Source of the DNA: Microvirga lupini
GTDB lineage: Bacteria > Pseudomonadota > Alphaproteobacteria > Rhizobiales > Beijerinckiaceae
Assembly: GCF_014191055.1 (NCBI RefSeq)
Contig: NZ_JACHWB010000007.1
Span: forward strand, 1-64,000
DNA: 64,000 nucleotides
Reading direction: 5' to 3'
Both the position numbers and the translations under genes were made by a program. The notes beneath the pieces were generated by a model. That model ran no database searches, had not been told where the DNA came from, and saw only the letters and a list, made by a program, of their open reading frames with translations. This document shows, piece by piece, positions 8,524 to 19,942 of this stretch. Position 1 is the stretch's first letter. Each line of letters starts with the position of its first letter.

Positions 8524-10038
8524 TTATCCGAGAATGCTCTCGTAAAACGCCTCCGGTCCATCAATCTCCCGCAGCCTTCCCTTATCGATGAGCAGGAAGC
8601 GGGTACCGATGGCGGTCACAAAGCTGCGGTCGTGGGAGACCACGATGCAGGTGGCCTCAGCCTCGAGGATCTCGGCCTCCAGCTGCTCGCGGCCGGGAAT
8701 ATCCACGTGGTTGGTGGGCTCGTCCATGAGGTAGAAGTTCGGCTCGGAGAGGCGCAGCGCCAGAAGCCCGAGCCGTGCCTTCTGGCCCGGCGACAACCTT
8801 GCGATGCACAAAGCCTGCCGCTCGATGGAAAAGCCAGCCTCCGTCAGCACCGCGCGGCTGCGCTGATCGCCGAGGCGAAAGCGCGACAGAATGAAATCAT
8901 GCGCCGTCGCCTTGTCCGGCAGCTGCCGCATGTCCTGATCCACATAGCCCAGCGCGAGGCTCGGGCTCACCCGGATACCGGGCAAACCGTCGGGTGCCAG
9001 CATTGCCCGGTGCAGCAATTGCACCAGCTGCGACTTGCCTGCGCCGTTGCGGCCGAGCACCACGATCCGGTCGCCCTGCGCCACCTCGAGCTTGGGAATC
9101 ATGAAGAGCCTGCGTCCGTCCGGCGCTTCGACCGTTACGTTCTCCAACGCGACGAGCAGCCGCGCGTGGGTGCCGCGATTGCCGAGCCGGATCTCGCCCG
9201 GCCGTTCCCTGTGCAGGACCCGTGCGGTTTGCTCCAATGCGTCGGCTCGGCGCTTGATCTGCGCCGACTTGATCTGCGCGGCGTCGCTGCCGCTGTTGAT
9301 GCCTACATTGCGCAGCTCTTGCGCGCTCTGGCGCAGTCGCTTCACCTCACGCAGGGTTTTTTCGCGCTGCGCCTGGGCTGACGCATCGTGCGCCTCCAGC
9401 AGATCGCGGGCGCGCCGGTAGGGATGCGCGAACGCGATCGATTCCTCCGGCCTTAAGAAAAGCGTTCTGGTCGTGCAGGCATCGAGAAAATCGCGGTCGT
9501 GGCTCGCCACCACGATGGGCGCCGTATAGTCCGCCGTATTGATCCAGGATTCGAGCTTGAACAGCTTCTCAAGGTCGAGGTGGTTCGTCGGCTCGTCCAG
9601 CAGCAGCATGTCGGGCTGCGTGATCCAGGCCCGCGCAATGAGCGCAAGCCGCTGCCAGCCGCCGCTGAGCGCCCGCATCGGACGATTGCGCAGGTCCTCG
9701 GGCGTCTCGAATTCGTCAAGCACCATGTCGACGCGCCATTCCTGGCCTTCCCGCTCGTCTGCCGGGAGCGCCCGGTGCAGGACATCGTGGAAGGACAGGT
9801 CGAGGAGCGGTGCCGGCACGTCCTGCTCCACGAGCGCGACGCTTAAGCCCCGCGAGCGGACGATGTCGCCGTGCGTCGGCTCGATCACGCCTGCGAGGCA
9901 TTTGAGAAGCGTGGATTTGCCCGCACCATTCCCGGCCACGAGGCCGAGGCGGTCGCCCTCGCCGATGGCGAGGTTGAGGTTCTGGAACAGGGGCGTGTGG
10001 GCAACGACGCCGACATTGCGAAGATTCAGGGAAGTCAT
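8524..10038 (-). CDS. ABC-F family ATPase (duplicated ATP-binding cassettes)
   Basis: Soluble protein with two ABC cassettes and no membrane segments. ABC-F proteins act on ribosomes in translation or antibiotic protection. Cassette 1 has Walker A GNGAGKST, signature LSGGW and Walker B LLLDEPTNHLD. Cassette 2 has GRNGAGKSQ, a variant signature LSPGQ and YLMDEPTNHVD. The linker (about 215-290) is charged and helical. At 504 residues it lacks the arm and C-terminal extensions of the larger paralogues. The subfamily, housekeeping or resistance, cannot be decided from sequence alone. A 283-base stretch upstream, up to the LysR gene, shows no gene. Confidence 0.88.
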   Translation of the reverse strand: MTSLNLRNVGVVAHTPLFQNLNLAIGEGDRLGLVAGNGAGKSTLLKCLAGVIEPTHGDIVRSRGLSVALVEQDVPAPLLDLSFHDVLHRALPADEREGQEWRVDMVLDEFETPEDLRNRPMRALSGGWQRLALIARAWITQPDMLLLDEPTNHLDLEKLFKLESWINTADYTAPIVVASHDRDFLDACTTRTLFLRPEESIAFAHPYRRARDLLEAHDASAQAQREKTLREVKRLRQSAQELRNVGINSGSDAAQIKSAQIKRRADALEQTARVLHRERPGEIRLGNRGTHARLLVALENVTVEAPDGRRLFMIPKLEVAQGDRIVVLGRNGAGKSQLVQLLHRAMLAPDGLPGIRVSPSLALGYVDQDMRQLPDKATAHDFILSRFRLGDQRSRAVLTEAGFSIERQALCIARLSPGQKARLGLLALRLSEPNFYLMDEPTNHVDIPGREQLEAEILEAEATCIVVSHDRSFVTAIGTRFLLIDKGRLREIDGPEAFYESILG

Positions 10039-10321
10039 GGATCAGGTCTCTGATGCAGCGCGCTCGGGCCTTGGCCTCAAGGAGCGCGAAAAATCGTGAA
10101 CGCGTCAGGCGCGCCGGATCCTTGCGGATGACAGGCGCGATAAGCCGTTCAGAGCTGACCAGAAGGGAGATGGAGGCGGTGGTTTAAGAGACCGTCAGAT
10201 CCGTTCGATGGTCGGCCCTGCAACAAGCTGCTGCAGGGCGAGCCCAGGGCCGAACGTGCGTTGATGCATCGCTTCAATCATGCAGCCCTCCCCGGTTCGA
10301 ATGGTGATCCAGATTTTATGC

Positions 10322-11257
10322 TTAACCGGGATGCGTCGCGGATGCAACGCCGCGCAGGCCTGGCTCGGGCCGGCGCTTGATGAAATCTACGAAGGCGCGC
10401 AGGGGTGCCGGCATGTGGCGGCGGCTCGCATAATACAGGAAAGGCCCGGAGAAGGGCTGCTGCCAGTCCTCCAGCACCGGTTGCAGCGCACCGCTTGTCA
10501 GTTCCTGCGCCAAAAATTCCCTGAAGGTGGCGATCAGCCCGAGCCCCTCAACGGCGGCGGCGATCTCCAGGTCGATGTTGTTGGCGATCACCCGGGCCGT
10601 GGGGCTGATCTTCACGATCTCCCCATCGCGCTCAAACTCCCAGGCGTGCATTACGCCGCTGGCGAAGCGGTGGCGGATGCAGGAATGATTGAGGATATCC
10701 TTCGGGTGCGAAGGCCTCCCATGGGCGGCCAGATAGGCAGGCGCAGCGGCGACCACGAAATGTTGAACCCGCGGGCCGATGGGCACGGCGATCATGTCCT
10801 TCTCCAGCCGCTCGTCATAGCGGATGCCCGCGTCGTATCCGGCCGCCAGCACGTCGACGAAGCTGTCGTCGGTGGCGACCTCCAGGCTGATGCCCGGGTG
10901 AGCCCTCAGGAACGGGCCAATGATCGGCGGCAGAACCAGGCGGGCCACGGCAGTCGGAACATTGAGCCGCAGGGTGCCGGTCGGGGAATCGCGAAAATCG
11001 TTCACGGCCTCGAGGGCCGCGCTCACCTCGCCGAGCGCCGGGGCCAGACGCTCCAGCAGCCGCTGGCCTGCTTCCGTGGGCGTGACACTGCGGGTGGTGC
11101 GGTTGAGCAGACGCACGCCAAGCCGCGCCTCCAGCCGGCGCAGCGCTTCGCTTAAAGTGGAGGCCGAGACCCCGCGCAGCCGCGCCACGCTGCGGAAGGA
11201 CCGGGCCCGCGCCACAGCGGCGAAGACATCGAGATCGTCCAGATCCACATCACTCAT
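10322..11257 (-). CDS. LysR-family transcriptional regulator
   Basis: The N-terminal winged HTH (about residues 1-62: DLDVFAAVARARSFRSVARL, SASTLSEALRRLEARLGVRLLNRTTRSVTPTEAG) is followed by a periplasmic-binding-like effector domain (LRLNVPTAVARLVL, HPGISLEV, YDAGIRY). I use the ATG at 11257 (311 aa); an in-frame ATG at 11272 would add five residues. It is divergent from the aldo-keto reductase at 11376 across about 118 bases. That arrangement is typical of a LysR protein controlling the neighbouring gene and itself from the shared gap. The inducer is unknown. Confidence 0.9.
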   Translation of the reverse strand: MSDVDLDDLDVFAAVARARSFRSVARLRGVSASTLSEALRRLEARLGVRLLNRTTRSVTPTEAGQRLLERLAPALGEVSAALEAVNDFRDSPTGTLRLNVPTAVARLVLPPIIGPFLRAHPGISLEVATDDSFVDVLAAGYDAGIRYDERLEKDMIAVPIGPRVQHFVVAAAPAYLAAHGRPSHPKDILNHSCIRHRFASGVMHAWEFERDGEIVKISPTARVIANNIDLEIAAAVEGLGLIATFREFLAQELTSGALQPVLEDWQQPFSGPFLYYASRRHMPAPLRAFVDFIKRRPEPGLRGVASATHPG

Positions 11258-11375
11258 TGTTCGAAAATCCAAACAGCCTGTTCCCGTTATGGCGGATTAT
11301 CGCACGAACGGGAAGCGGGCATGATCCGGTCATGCCAGCAGACAGGGCTGGCCCGACATCTGAGGAGATCCCATC

Positions 11376-12368
11376 ATGCAACAGCGTCGTCTCGGCCGAA
11401 CCGGCCCTTCCGTCTCAGCTCTCGGTCTCGGCTGCATGGGCATGTCCGGCATGTACGGACCCGCCGACCGGCAGGAGAGCCTCAGGACGATCCATGAGGC
11501 GCTGGAGGCCGGCGTTACCCTGCTCGACACGGGCGATTTCTACGGTATGGGCCATAACGAGATGCTGATCGGCGAAGCGCTCCAGGGCCGCCGCGATCAG
11601 GCGCTCATCAGCGTGAAATTCGGTGCCATGCGCGAACCGTCCGGCGCCTGGCTCGGCTACGATGCGCGTCCGCAGGCGGTGAAGAGCTTTCTGGCCTATA
11701 CGCTGCAGCGCCTGCGGGTCGATTACATCGACATCTACCGACCGGCCCGGCTCGATCCGAACGTGCCGATCGAGGACACCATCGGGGCGATCGGTGACAT
11801 GGTGAAGGCCGGCTATGTGCGACATATCGGCCTGTCCGAAGTCGGCCCCGACACCATCCGCCGCGCCGCCGCCGTGCATCCGATCTGCGACCTGCAGATC
11901 GAATATTCCCTGATTTCCCGTGGGCCCGAGGAGAGCATCCTGCCCGTCTGCCGCGAACTCGGCGTCGGCATCACGGCCTATGGGGTTCTCTCCCGCGGCC
12001 TGATCAGCGGCCATTGGAACGGGCAGGCAACCGGCCCTGGCGATTTCCGGGCCCACAGCCCACGCTTCCAGGAGGGCAATGTGGAGAAGAACTTGAGCCT
12101 CGTTGAAGAACTCCGCCGGCTGGCCGAGGCCAAGGGCGTGAGCGTGGCCCAGATCGCCATCGCCTGGGTGGCGGCGCAGGGCGAGGACATCGTCCCGCTC
12201 ATCGGCGCCCGCCGCCGGGACCGGCTCAGCGAGGCGCTCGGGGCATTGGAGGTGACGCTGACGGCAGAGGATCTCGCCGCCATCGAGAAGATCGTCCCGA
12301 AAGGCGCCGCCGCCGGCGAGCGCTATCCCGCTGCCCAGATGGCGATGCTCGACAGCGAGAGGGCTTGA
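11376..12368 (+). CDS. Aldo/keto reductase with substituted catalytic His
   Basis: NADPH-dependent (alpha/beta)8 oxidoreductase of 330 residues, resembling the YakC/AKR13-type group. D51 and Y56 (DTGDFYG) and K81 (SVKFG) of the catalytic tetrad are present. In the motif YRPARLDPNVP the position normally held by the catalytic His is Ala124. That variant occurs in this subgroup to my knowledge, so it need not mean loss of activity. The coenzyme region near the C-terminus (VPLIGARRRDRLSEAL) is intact. It is divergent from the LysR gene, probably its regulator. The substrate is unknown. Confidence 0.86.
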   Translation: MQQRRLGRTGPSVSALGLGCMGMSGMYGPADRQESLRTIHEALEAGVTLLDTGDFYGMGHNEMLIGEALQGRRDQALISVKFGAMREPSGAWLGYDARPQAVKSFLAYTLQRLRVDYIDIYRPARLDPNVPIEDTIGAIGDMVKAGYVRHIGLSEVGPDTIRRAAAVHPICDLQIEYSLISRGPEESILPVCRELGVGITAYGVLSRGLISGHWNGQATGPGDFRAHSPRFQEGNVEKNLSLVEELRRLAEAKGVSVAQIAIAWVAAQGEDIVPLIGARRRDRLSEALGALEVTLTAEDLAAIEKIVPKGAAAGERYPAAQMAMLDSERA

Positions 12369-12403
12369 GAGACGGGGTGAATAGCCGCTCCTGACAGTCT
12401 CTC

Positions 12404-12420
12404 ACCTCATCCTGAGGAGG
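12404..12420. repeat. Half copy of family A repeat
   Basis: ACCTCATCCTGAGGAGG alone, without inner arms or the matching right arm, between the convergent aldo-keto reductase and YggS genes. It looks like a truncated element. Confidence 0.6.
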
Positions 12421-12422
12421 GA

Positions 12423-13109
12423 TCAACGACTTGAGTGGCGCGGTCTCGCTCCGAAAATCGCGCTGCCCACCCGCACATGCGTCGCACCGAGCTGGATGGC
12501 CGCATCGAAGTCCGCGCTCATGCCCATGGAGAGCACGTTCAAGCCATTCCGCTTCGCGATGGTGTTGAGCAGCGCGAAATGTGGCGACGGCGGGTCCTCC
12601 GCTGGCGGGATGCACATGAGGCCCTCAACCTCCAGGCCGTATCTCGTGCGGCAGGCCTCCAGAAACGCGTCGACCTCGGCAGGGATGACGCCACCCTTCT
12701 GCGGCTCCTCGCCGGTGTTCACCTGCACCAGCAGGCGCGGCTTTTTTCCCTGCTTGGCGATCTCCTTGGCGAGCGCCTCGGCCAGCGACGGACGGTCGAG
12801 GGTGTGGATCACGTCGAAGAGCTCCACCGCCTCCTTGGCCTTGTTGGACTGGAGCGGACCGATCATGTGCAGCTCCACGTCCGGGTAACTCTCGCGCAGA
12901 GCGGGCCACTTGACCTTGGCCTCCTGCACGTAATTCTCGCCGAAGATCCGCTGGCCCGCGGCCAGCACCGGCGCGATGGCGTCCGCCGGGAACGTCTTCG
13001 AGACGGCCACCAGTGTGATGGAGGCAGGGTCACGGCCATAATCGGAAGCCGAGCGCTGGATGCTCTCCTGCACCTGCCTCAATCCTTCGACGGCATCGTT
13101 CTCGCTCAT
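12423..13109 (-). CDS. YggS-family pyridoxal phosphate homeostasis protein
   Basis: A 228-residue single TIM-barrel PLP protein like alanine racemase domain 1. It carries the PLP Lys in VAVSKTFP (K38), [24 protein letters not shown], and the C-terminal phosphate-binding [15 protein letters not shown] plus [11 protein letters not shown]. Family members buffer PLP and affect amino-acid metabolism rather than catalysing a known reaction. It stands on the minus strand, divergent from leuS, an arrangement often seen in Hyphomicrobiales. Confidence 0.92.
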   Translation of the reverse strand: MSENDAVEGLRQVQESIQRSASDYGRDPASITLVAVSKTFPADAIAPVLAAGQRIFGENYVQEAKVKWPALRESYPDVELHMIGPLQSNKAKEAVELFDVIHTLDRPSLAEALAKEIAKQGKKPRLLVQVNTGEEPQKGGVIPAEVDAFLEACRTRYGLEVEGLMCIPPAEDPPSPHFALLNTIAKRNGLNVLSMGMSADFDAAIQLGATHVRVGSAIFGARPRHSSR

Positions 13110-13233
13110 GGGACCCTCTCCAGATCATCTCGCATGCGCGAAACCGTTGACCGCGCGGGAGAGCTGTGTCCTAGTCCGCCGCAACCCGGCGGCGCAAGCC
13201 GCTTCGCACCATTACGACGGATATAGAAGAGAC

Positions 13234-15859
<2,626 letters not shown>

Positions 15860-15873
<14 letters not shown>

Positions 15874-16396
15874 CCTGAAGGGCCTTGCCCACATTGCACT
15901 TGTGGCAGGCCTCTCTCTGGGCCTGTCCGCCTGCTTCCGGCCTCTCCACGGGCCGACGGCCTCGGGGCAATCGCTCCAGACGGAGCTTGCCGCCATCGAG
16001 GTGCCTGAGGTCGAATGGCCGCCCCAGCTGGCCAATGCGGGGCATTACCTGCGCAGCGAACTGGTCTATGCGCTGAACGGCTCAGGCTCGGCGACGCCGA
16101 AGCGTTACAGGCTGCGTCTCGCTTTCACGAAATCGCAGACAAGTCCGGTCGTCGACACGCGGTCTGGAACGGCCAGCTCCGTCATCGTTGGCGGAACGCT
16201 GACCTATACGCTCACGAGTCTCGACGGGAGCACGGTGATCACCCAGGGCACCGCAACCTCCTCGGCGAGCTTCGATCGCTTCCCGCAGCGCTTCGCCAAT
16301 ATCCGGGCCGCGCGCGATGCGGAGATCAGGCTCACCAAGGATCTTGCCGACCAGGTGCGGACCCGGCTGTCGGCGGTGCTCGCCACCCGAACCTGA
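15860..16396 (+). CDS. lptE: LPS-assembly lipoprotein LptE
   Basis: Outer-membrane lipoprotein that plugs LptD and helps insert lipopolysaccharide. It has a lipoprotein signal peptide with lipobox LSAC at Cys25. The following fold (about 150 residues) has [31 protein letters not shown] and the C-terminal helix [25 protein letters not shown] typical of alphaproteobacterial LptE. It overlaps the end of leuS by 14 bases and lies directly before holA, the conserved leuS-lptE-holA order, which supports the assignment of an otherwise fast-evolving protein. Confidence 0.9.
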
Positions 16397-16399
16397 TCC

Positions 16400-17419
16400 A
16401 TGGTCGCGGTCAAAGCCGGCGACGTGGAAGGGGCGCTGCGGCGCCCCGATCCGCGCATCGGCGTGTTCCTGTTCTACGGACCCGATATGGGTCTCATCAA
16501 CGAGCGCGCCCGGATGGTGGCCGAACGCTCGGTTGATGATGCATCCGACCCGTTCCAGCTGATCCGCATCGACGGCGACGACATTGCGGCGGATCCCGGA
16601 CGCTTGGCCGACGAAGCCGGCACCATGGGGCTGTTCGGGGGCAAGCGCGCCATCTGGGTGAAGTCCACCTCGCGCAACATCGCGCCGGCTGTCGACGCAG
16701 TCCTGAAAGGCGAGTTGCAGGACACGGTGATCGTCATCGAAGGTGGCGACCTGCAGAAATCCTCACCGTTGCGCACCCTGTGTGAGCGCTCGCAGAAGGC
16801 GCTCGCCCTGCCCTGCTATGCGGATGAGGCCAGAAATCTCGGCACGGTGGTCGACGAAACCCTGAAGGACAACGGCTTTTCGATCCAGCGCGACGCGCGC
16901 ACGGCCCTGATCGCGAGCCTCGGCGGCGACCGCCTCGCCACCCGCGGCGAGCTCAACAAGCTGATGCTCTATGCCCATGGCCAGCGGGAAATCACGCTCG
17001 CCGACGTGGACGCCATCATGAGCGACGTGTCGAGCCTAGCCATGGACGCGGTGATCGATGCGGCTTTTGCCGGCGAAGGCACAGGACTCGAGACCGGATC
17101 CCGGCGCCTGGCCGCCGAGGGCGTGAACGCGAGCGTGCTGCTCGGCGCCGCCCTGCGTCATGCCCTGATGCTGTTGAATGCCCGGCTTTCGGTCGAAGAA
17201 GGCCGCCCGATCCCGGCCGTTATCGAAACCCTCCGCAGCCTGCATTTCCGGCGCAAGCCCCTGGTCGAGCGCCATCTCCAGCGCTGGACCGGCGACAGCC
17301 TGAAGAACGCGATCACGCTCTTGCAATCGAGCCTGCTCCAGACCCGCCGCATGGCCGATCTCGACGATACGATTGCAGCGAAGACCCTGCTCGATATTGC
17401 AAGAGCGGCGCGGCGGTAG
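16400..17419 (+). CDS. holA: DNA polymerase III subunit delta
   Basis: Clamp-loader wrench that opens the beta sliding clamp. The 339 residues follow the delta layout: an N-terminal AAA+-like fold with FLFYGPDMGLINERA in place of a functional P-loop and the beta-binding region GLFGGKRAIWV, then LATRGELNKLMLYA and the C-terminal collar domain (FRRKPLVERHLQRW). The start ATG lies three bases after the lptE stop, indicating translational coupling. Convergent with parB across a family A repeat. Confidence 0.93.
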   Translation: MVAVKAGDVEGALRRPDPRIGVFLFYGPDMGLINERARMVAERSVDDASDPFQLIRIDGDDIAADPGRLADEAGTMGLFGGKRAIWVKSTSRNIAPAVDAVLKGELQDTVIVIEGGDLQKSSPLRTLCERSQKALALPCYADEARNLGTVVDETLKDNGFSIQRDARTALIASLGGDRLATRGELNKLMLYAHGQREITLADVDAIMSDVSSLAMDAVIDAAFAGEGTGLETGSRRLAAEGVNASVLLGAALRHALMLLNARLSVEEGRPIPAVIETLRSLHFRRKPLVERHLQRWTGDSLKNAITLLQSSLLQTRRMADLDDTIAAKTLLDIARAARR

Positions 17420-17452
17420 AGTTCAGGGGCTTCCCTTCTACGGGAAAACCGC

Positions 17453-17556
17453 CCTCATCCTGAGGAGGTCGCTTCAGCGACCGTCTCGAAGGAGGCTCCC
17501 GCGTGCACTGGATCCTCCTTCGAGACGCAGCCTCACGGCTGCTCCTCAGGATGAGG
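17453..17556. repeat. Palindromic intergenic repeat, family A, copy 3
   Basis: Outer arms CCTCATCCTGAGGAG and CTCCTCAGGATGAGG; inner arms CGTCTCGAAGGAGG and CCTCCTTCGAGACG. It occupies most of the gap between the convergent holA and parB genes and might act as a bidirectional transcription barrier. Confidence 0.9.
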
Positions 17557-17580
17557 TTGAGTGGAAATGAGGGCATGCGC

Positions 17581-18465
17581 CTATGGATTCAACCGCCGGC
17601 ACAGGCCGTCGAGCTGGTCCAAGGTCTTGTACTTGATGCGCAATTCGCCGCCCTGGCCCTTGTGGTCGATGCTGACGGTGAGGCCGAGCACGTCCTGCAG
17701 GGCCTTTTCCAGGGCGCGGGTGTCGGGGTCCTTCTCCACCGGGCTGGGCTTGGCCGCCTTCGCAGCAGCCTTCGATGAACCGCCTGAGTCCGCCTGGGCG
17801 ATCTCCTCCACCTGGCGCACGCTCATGCCCTCGTCGAGGATGCGTTTGGCGACGACGACCGGGTCGTTCACGGAGAGGAGTGCCCGGCCGTGGCCGGCGG
17901 TGATCTGGCGGTCGATCAGGAGCTTGCGAACCTGCACGGGCAGTTCGGTCAGGCGCAGGGTATTGGCGATGTGGCTTCGGCTCTTGCCGATGATCTTGGA
18001 CAGATTTTCCTGCGTGTAGGAGAACTCGGCCATCAGGCGCGAATAGCCCTCCGCCTCCTCGATGGGGTTGAGGTCGGCGCGCTGGACGTTTTCGAGGATG
18101 GCGTATTCGAGCGAGGTCTTGTCGTCGATATGGACGACGACCACCGGGACCCGGTGCAGCCCGGCCTTCTGGGCAGCGCGCCAGCGGCGCTCGCCGGCGA
18201 CGATCTCGTACTGGTCGGTGCTGTTCGTAACCGGGCGCACGACAATAGGCTGGATGATGCCGCGGTCCTTGATCGACTGGGTCAGCTCGCTCAGGTCTGT
18301 ATCATCGAAGACTTTGCGCGGGTTGCGCGGGTTCGCGCGCAGGAATTCCACGGGGACGGATTTCGGCGTGAAGCCTTTCCGCTCCAGGGTACCCATCTCC
18401 TCGCCGACCTCACCGATGAGGGCAGCCAATCCACGGCCCAGACGCGACTTTCCTTCTTCAGCCAT
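17581..18465 (-). CDS. parB: Chromosome-partitioning protein ParB
   Basis: CTP-dependent DNA clamp that loads at parS and organises the origin region. Domain order is an N-terminal ParA-interacting segment (SRLGRGLAALIGE), the CTPase domain with GERRWRA at 91-97 and ENVQRADL at 125-132, an HTH (SRSHIANTLRL, near 160-172) that reads parS, and a C-terminal dimerisation domain. At 294 residues it is normal for the family. It is the last gene of the minus-strand cluster mnmE, mnmG, rsmG, parA, parB. Two perfect parS sites lie 1.4 and 3.4 kb upstream. Confidence 0.96.
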   Translation of the reverse strand: MAEEGKSRLGRGLAALIGEVGEEMGTLERKGFTPKSVPVEFLRANPRNPRKVFDDTDLSELTQSIKDRGIIQPIVVRPVTNSTDQYEIVAGERRWRAAQKAGLHRVPVVVVHIDDKTSLEYAILENVQRADLNPIEEAEGYSRLMAEFSYTQENLSKIIGKSRSHIANTLRLTELPVQVRKLLIDRQITAGHGRALLSVNDPVVVAKRILDEGMSVRQVEEIAQADSGGSSKAAAKAAKPSPVEKDPDTRALEKALQDVLGLTVSIDHKGQGGELRIKYKTLDQLDGLCRRLNP

Positions 18466-18482
18466 TGTGGTCTCTCAAACTC

Positions 18483-19322
18483 TCAAGCGGCGCGCAGCGC
18501 GCGTTCGCGCTGGATGACTTCGGAGGCCAGCCGCAGATAGGCCTGCGAGCCGGCGCATTTCAGATCGTAAAGCAGAACCGGCTTGCCGTGGGACGGCGCC
18601 TCGGACACGCGCACGTTACGCGGGATCATGGTCTCGTAGACCTTGGCGCCCATGAACTGGCGCACATCGGCCACCACCTGTCCCGACAGGTTGTTGCGCG
18701 GGTCGAACATGGTCAGCACGACGCCATGGATCGTCAGCTCCGGGTTGAGAGCCGAACGCACCTGCTCGACTGTCTTGAGCAGCTGGCTGAGGCCTTCCAG
18801 AGCAAAAAATTCGCACTGGAGGGGGACCAGAACCGCGTCAGCAGCAGTCAAGGCATTGATGGTCAAAAGATTGAGCGATGGCGGGCAATCGATCAGAATA
18901 TAGGTAAAAGGTTCATTTACCTCGGAGGCCGAAAGGCTCTGAATCGCCGAGCGCAGCCGATGAGCCCGATTCCGCTCGTTGGCGATCTCCAGCTCGACGC
19001 CGAGAAGGTCGAGAGTCGAGGGGGCAACCGACAATCCTGGCACCACCGTCTCGGTGATGCTCTCCTCCAGCGACGCCTCGCCGGCGAGCACATGATAGGT
19101 CGAGGTCTGCCGGTTCTTGCGGTCGATGCCGAGACCGGTGGAGGCGTTGCCCTGTGGATCGAGATCGATGATCAGTACCCTCTCGCCGATGGCCGCGAGC
19201 GCAGTGCCGAGATTGATCGCCGTCGTGGTCTTGCCGACACCGCCCTTCTGGTTGGCGAGCACGAGAACGCGCGGCTTCGCCCCACGCGCGCCTGCTTCGG
19301 GTCCGTTGCGGTCGGTCATCAT
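18483..19322 (-). CDS. parA: Chromosome-partitioning ATPase ParA
   Basis: Deviant Walker A ATPase that moves ParB-parS complexes over the nucleoid. The P-loop KGGVGKTT is at residues 26-33 with the signature Lys; Walker B-type motifs VLIIDLDPQGNAS and ILIDCPPSLNLLTINAL are clear. The ATG at 19322 overlaps the rsmG stop in an ATGA arrangement, which fixes the start; the frame is open further upstream inside rsmG. The 279-residue protein is 17 bases upstream of parB. No N-terminal HTH is present, consistent with a chromosomal rather than plasmid ParA. Confidence 0.96.
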   Translation of the reverse strand: MMTDRNGPEAGARGAKPRVLVLANQKGGVGKTTTAINLGTALAAIGERVLIIDLDPQGNASTGLGIDRKNRQTSTYHVLAGEASLEESITETVVPGLSVAPSTLDLLGVELEIANERNRAHRLRSAIQSLSASEVNEPFTYILIDCPPSLNLLTINALTAADAVLVPLQCEFFALEGLSQLLKTVEQVRSALNPELTIHGVVLTMFDPRNNLSGQVVADVRQFMGAKVYETMIPRNVRVSEAPSHGKPVLLYDLKCAGSQAYLRLASEVIQRERALRAA

Positions 19323-19942
19323 GAATGGCTCTCGATGGAAGTTATGCGAAGAATCCTGGCGTCGGAATCGGTCAAGCTCGGCAGGGTCTCCGCCTCGAAT
19401 GTCCACTTTTTCCGAGCCTCGGTCAATTCGGTCTCGACGTCGCGACCTTTGGGAAAGAGGCCGATTGTCCCCGCTTTCAACACAGGGGCGGTCCAGTCCA
19501 GCAGCTGGACCAGCGATGCCAGAGCCCGTGCCGAGACTACATCGGCCTTGCCGACGAAGCCGGGAATAACGGTCTCAAGCCGCGCTTCATGGACCGTCGC
19601 GGCTGATTCCGTCAGCCGCGCGATGTGCCGGAGGAAGGCGCATTTGCGTGAATTGCTCTCGACGAGATGGACCTTCAGCCCCCTTGCAGCCCCCGCGATG
19701 GCAAGAACGAGGCCGGGAAAACCGGCCCCGGAACCAAGGTCGAGCCAAGTTCTGGCGTCCGGCACAAGGTCGAGAAGCTGGAGCGAATCGACAATATGCC
19801 GCTCCCAGATCTGGTCGAGCGTGGCCGGACCGACAAGGTTCTTGATTGCCTGCCAGCGGCGCAGCTCGCGCTCCAGCAGCGCCAGCTTCTCGAATGTTTC
19901 ACGTGAAACATTCAGCTCCGATGCCGTCCTGCTTGCGCTCAT
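19319..19942 (-). CDS. rsmG: 16S rRNA m7G527 methyltransferase RsmG
   Basis: SAM-dependent methyltransferase modifying G527 of 16S rRNA in the 530 loop; loss confers low-level streptomycin resistance in other bacteria. The Rossmann SAM motif is [17 protein letters not shown], followed by [16 protein letters not shown] and VSARALASL. The first residues ([12 protein letters not shown]) are encoded across a parS site, as is common in this family. It overlaps mnmG upstream and parA downstream by four bases each. Confidence 0.95.
   Translation of the reverse strand: MSASRTASELNVSRETFEKLALLERELRRWQAIKNLVGPATLDQIWERHIVDSLQLLDLVPDARTWLDLGSGAGFPGLVLAIAGAARGLKVHLVESNSRKCAFLRHIARLTESAATVHEARLETVIPGFVGKADVVSARALASLVQLLDWTAPVLKAGTIGLFPKGRDVETELTEARKKWTFEAETLPSLTDSDARILRITSIESHS
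19895..19910. other. parS centromere site 1 (inside rsmG)
   Basis: Perfect 16-base ParB-binding palindrome TGTTTCACGTGAAACA, extended to a 22-base palindrome (19892-19913). It lies in the 5' end of rsmG and encodes part of NVSRETF. Confidence 0.96.
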
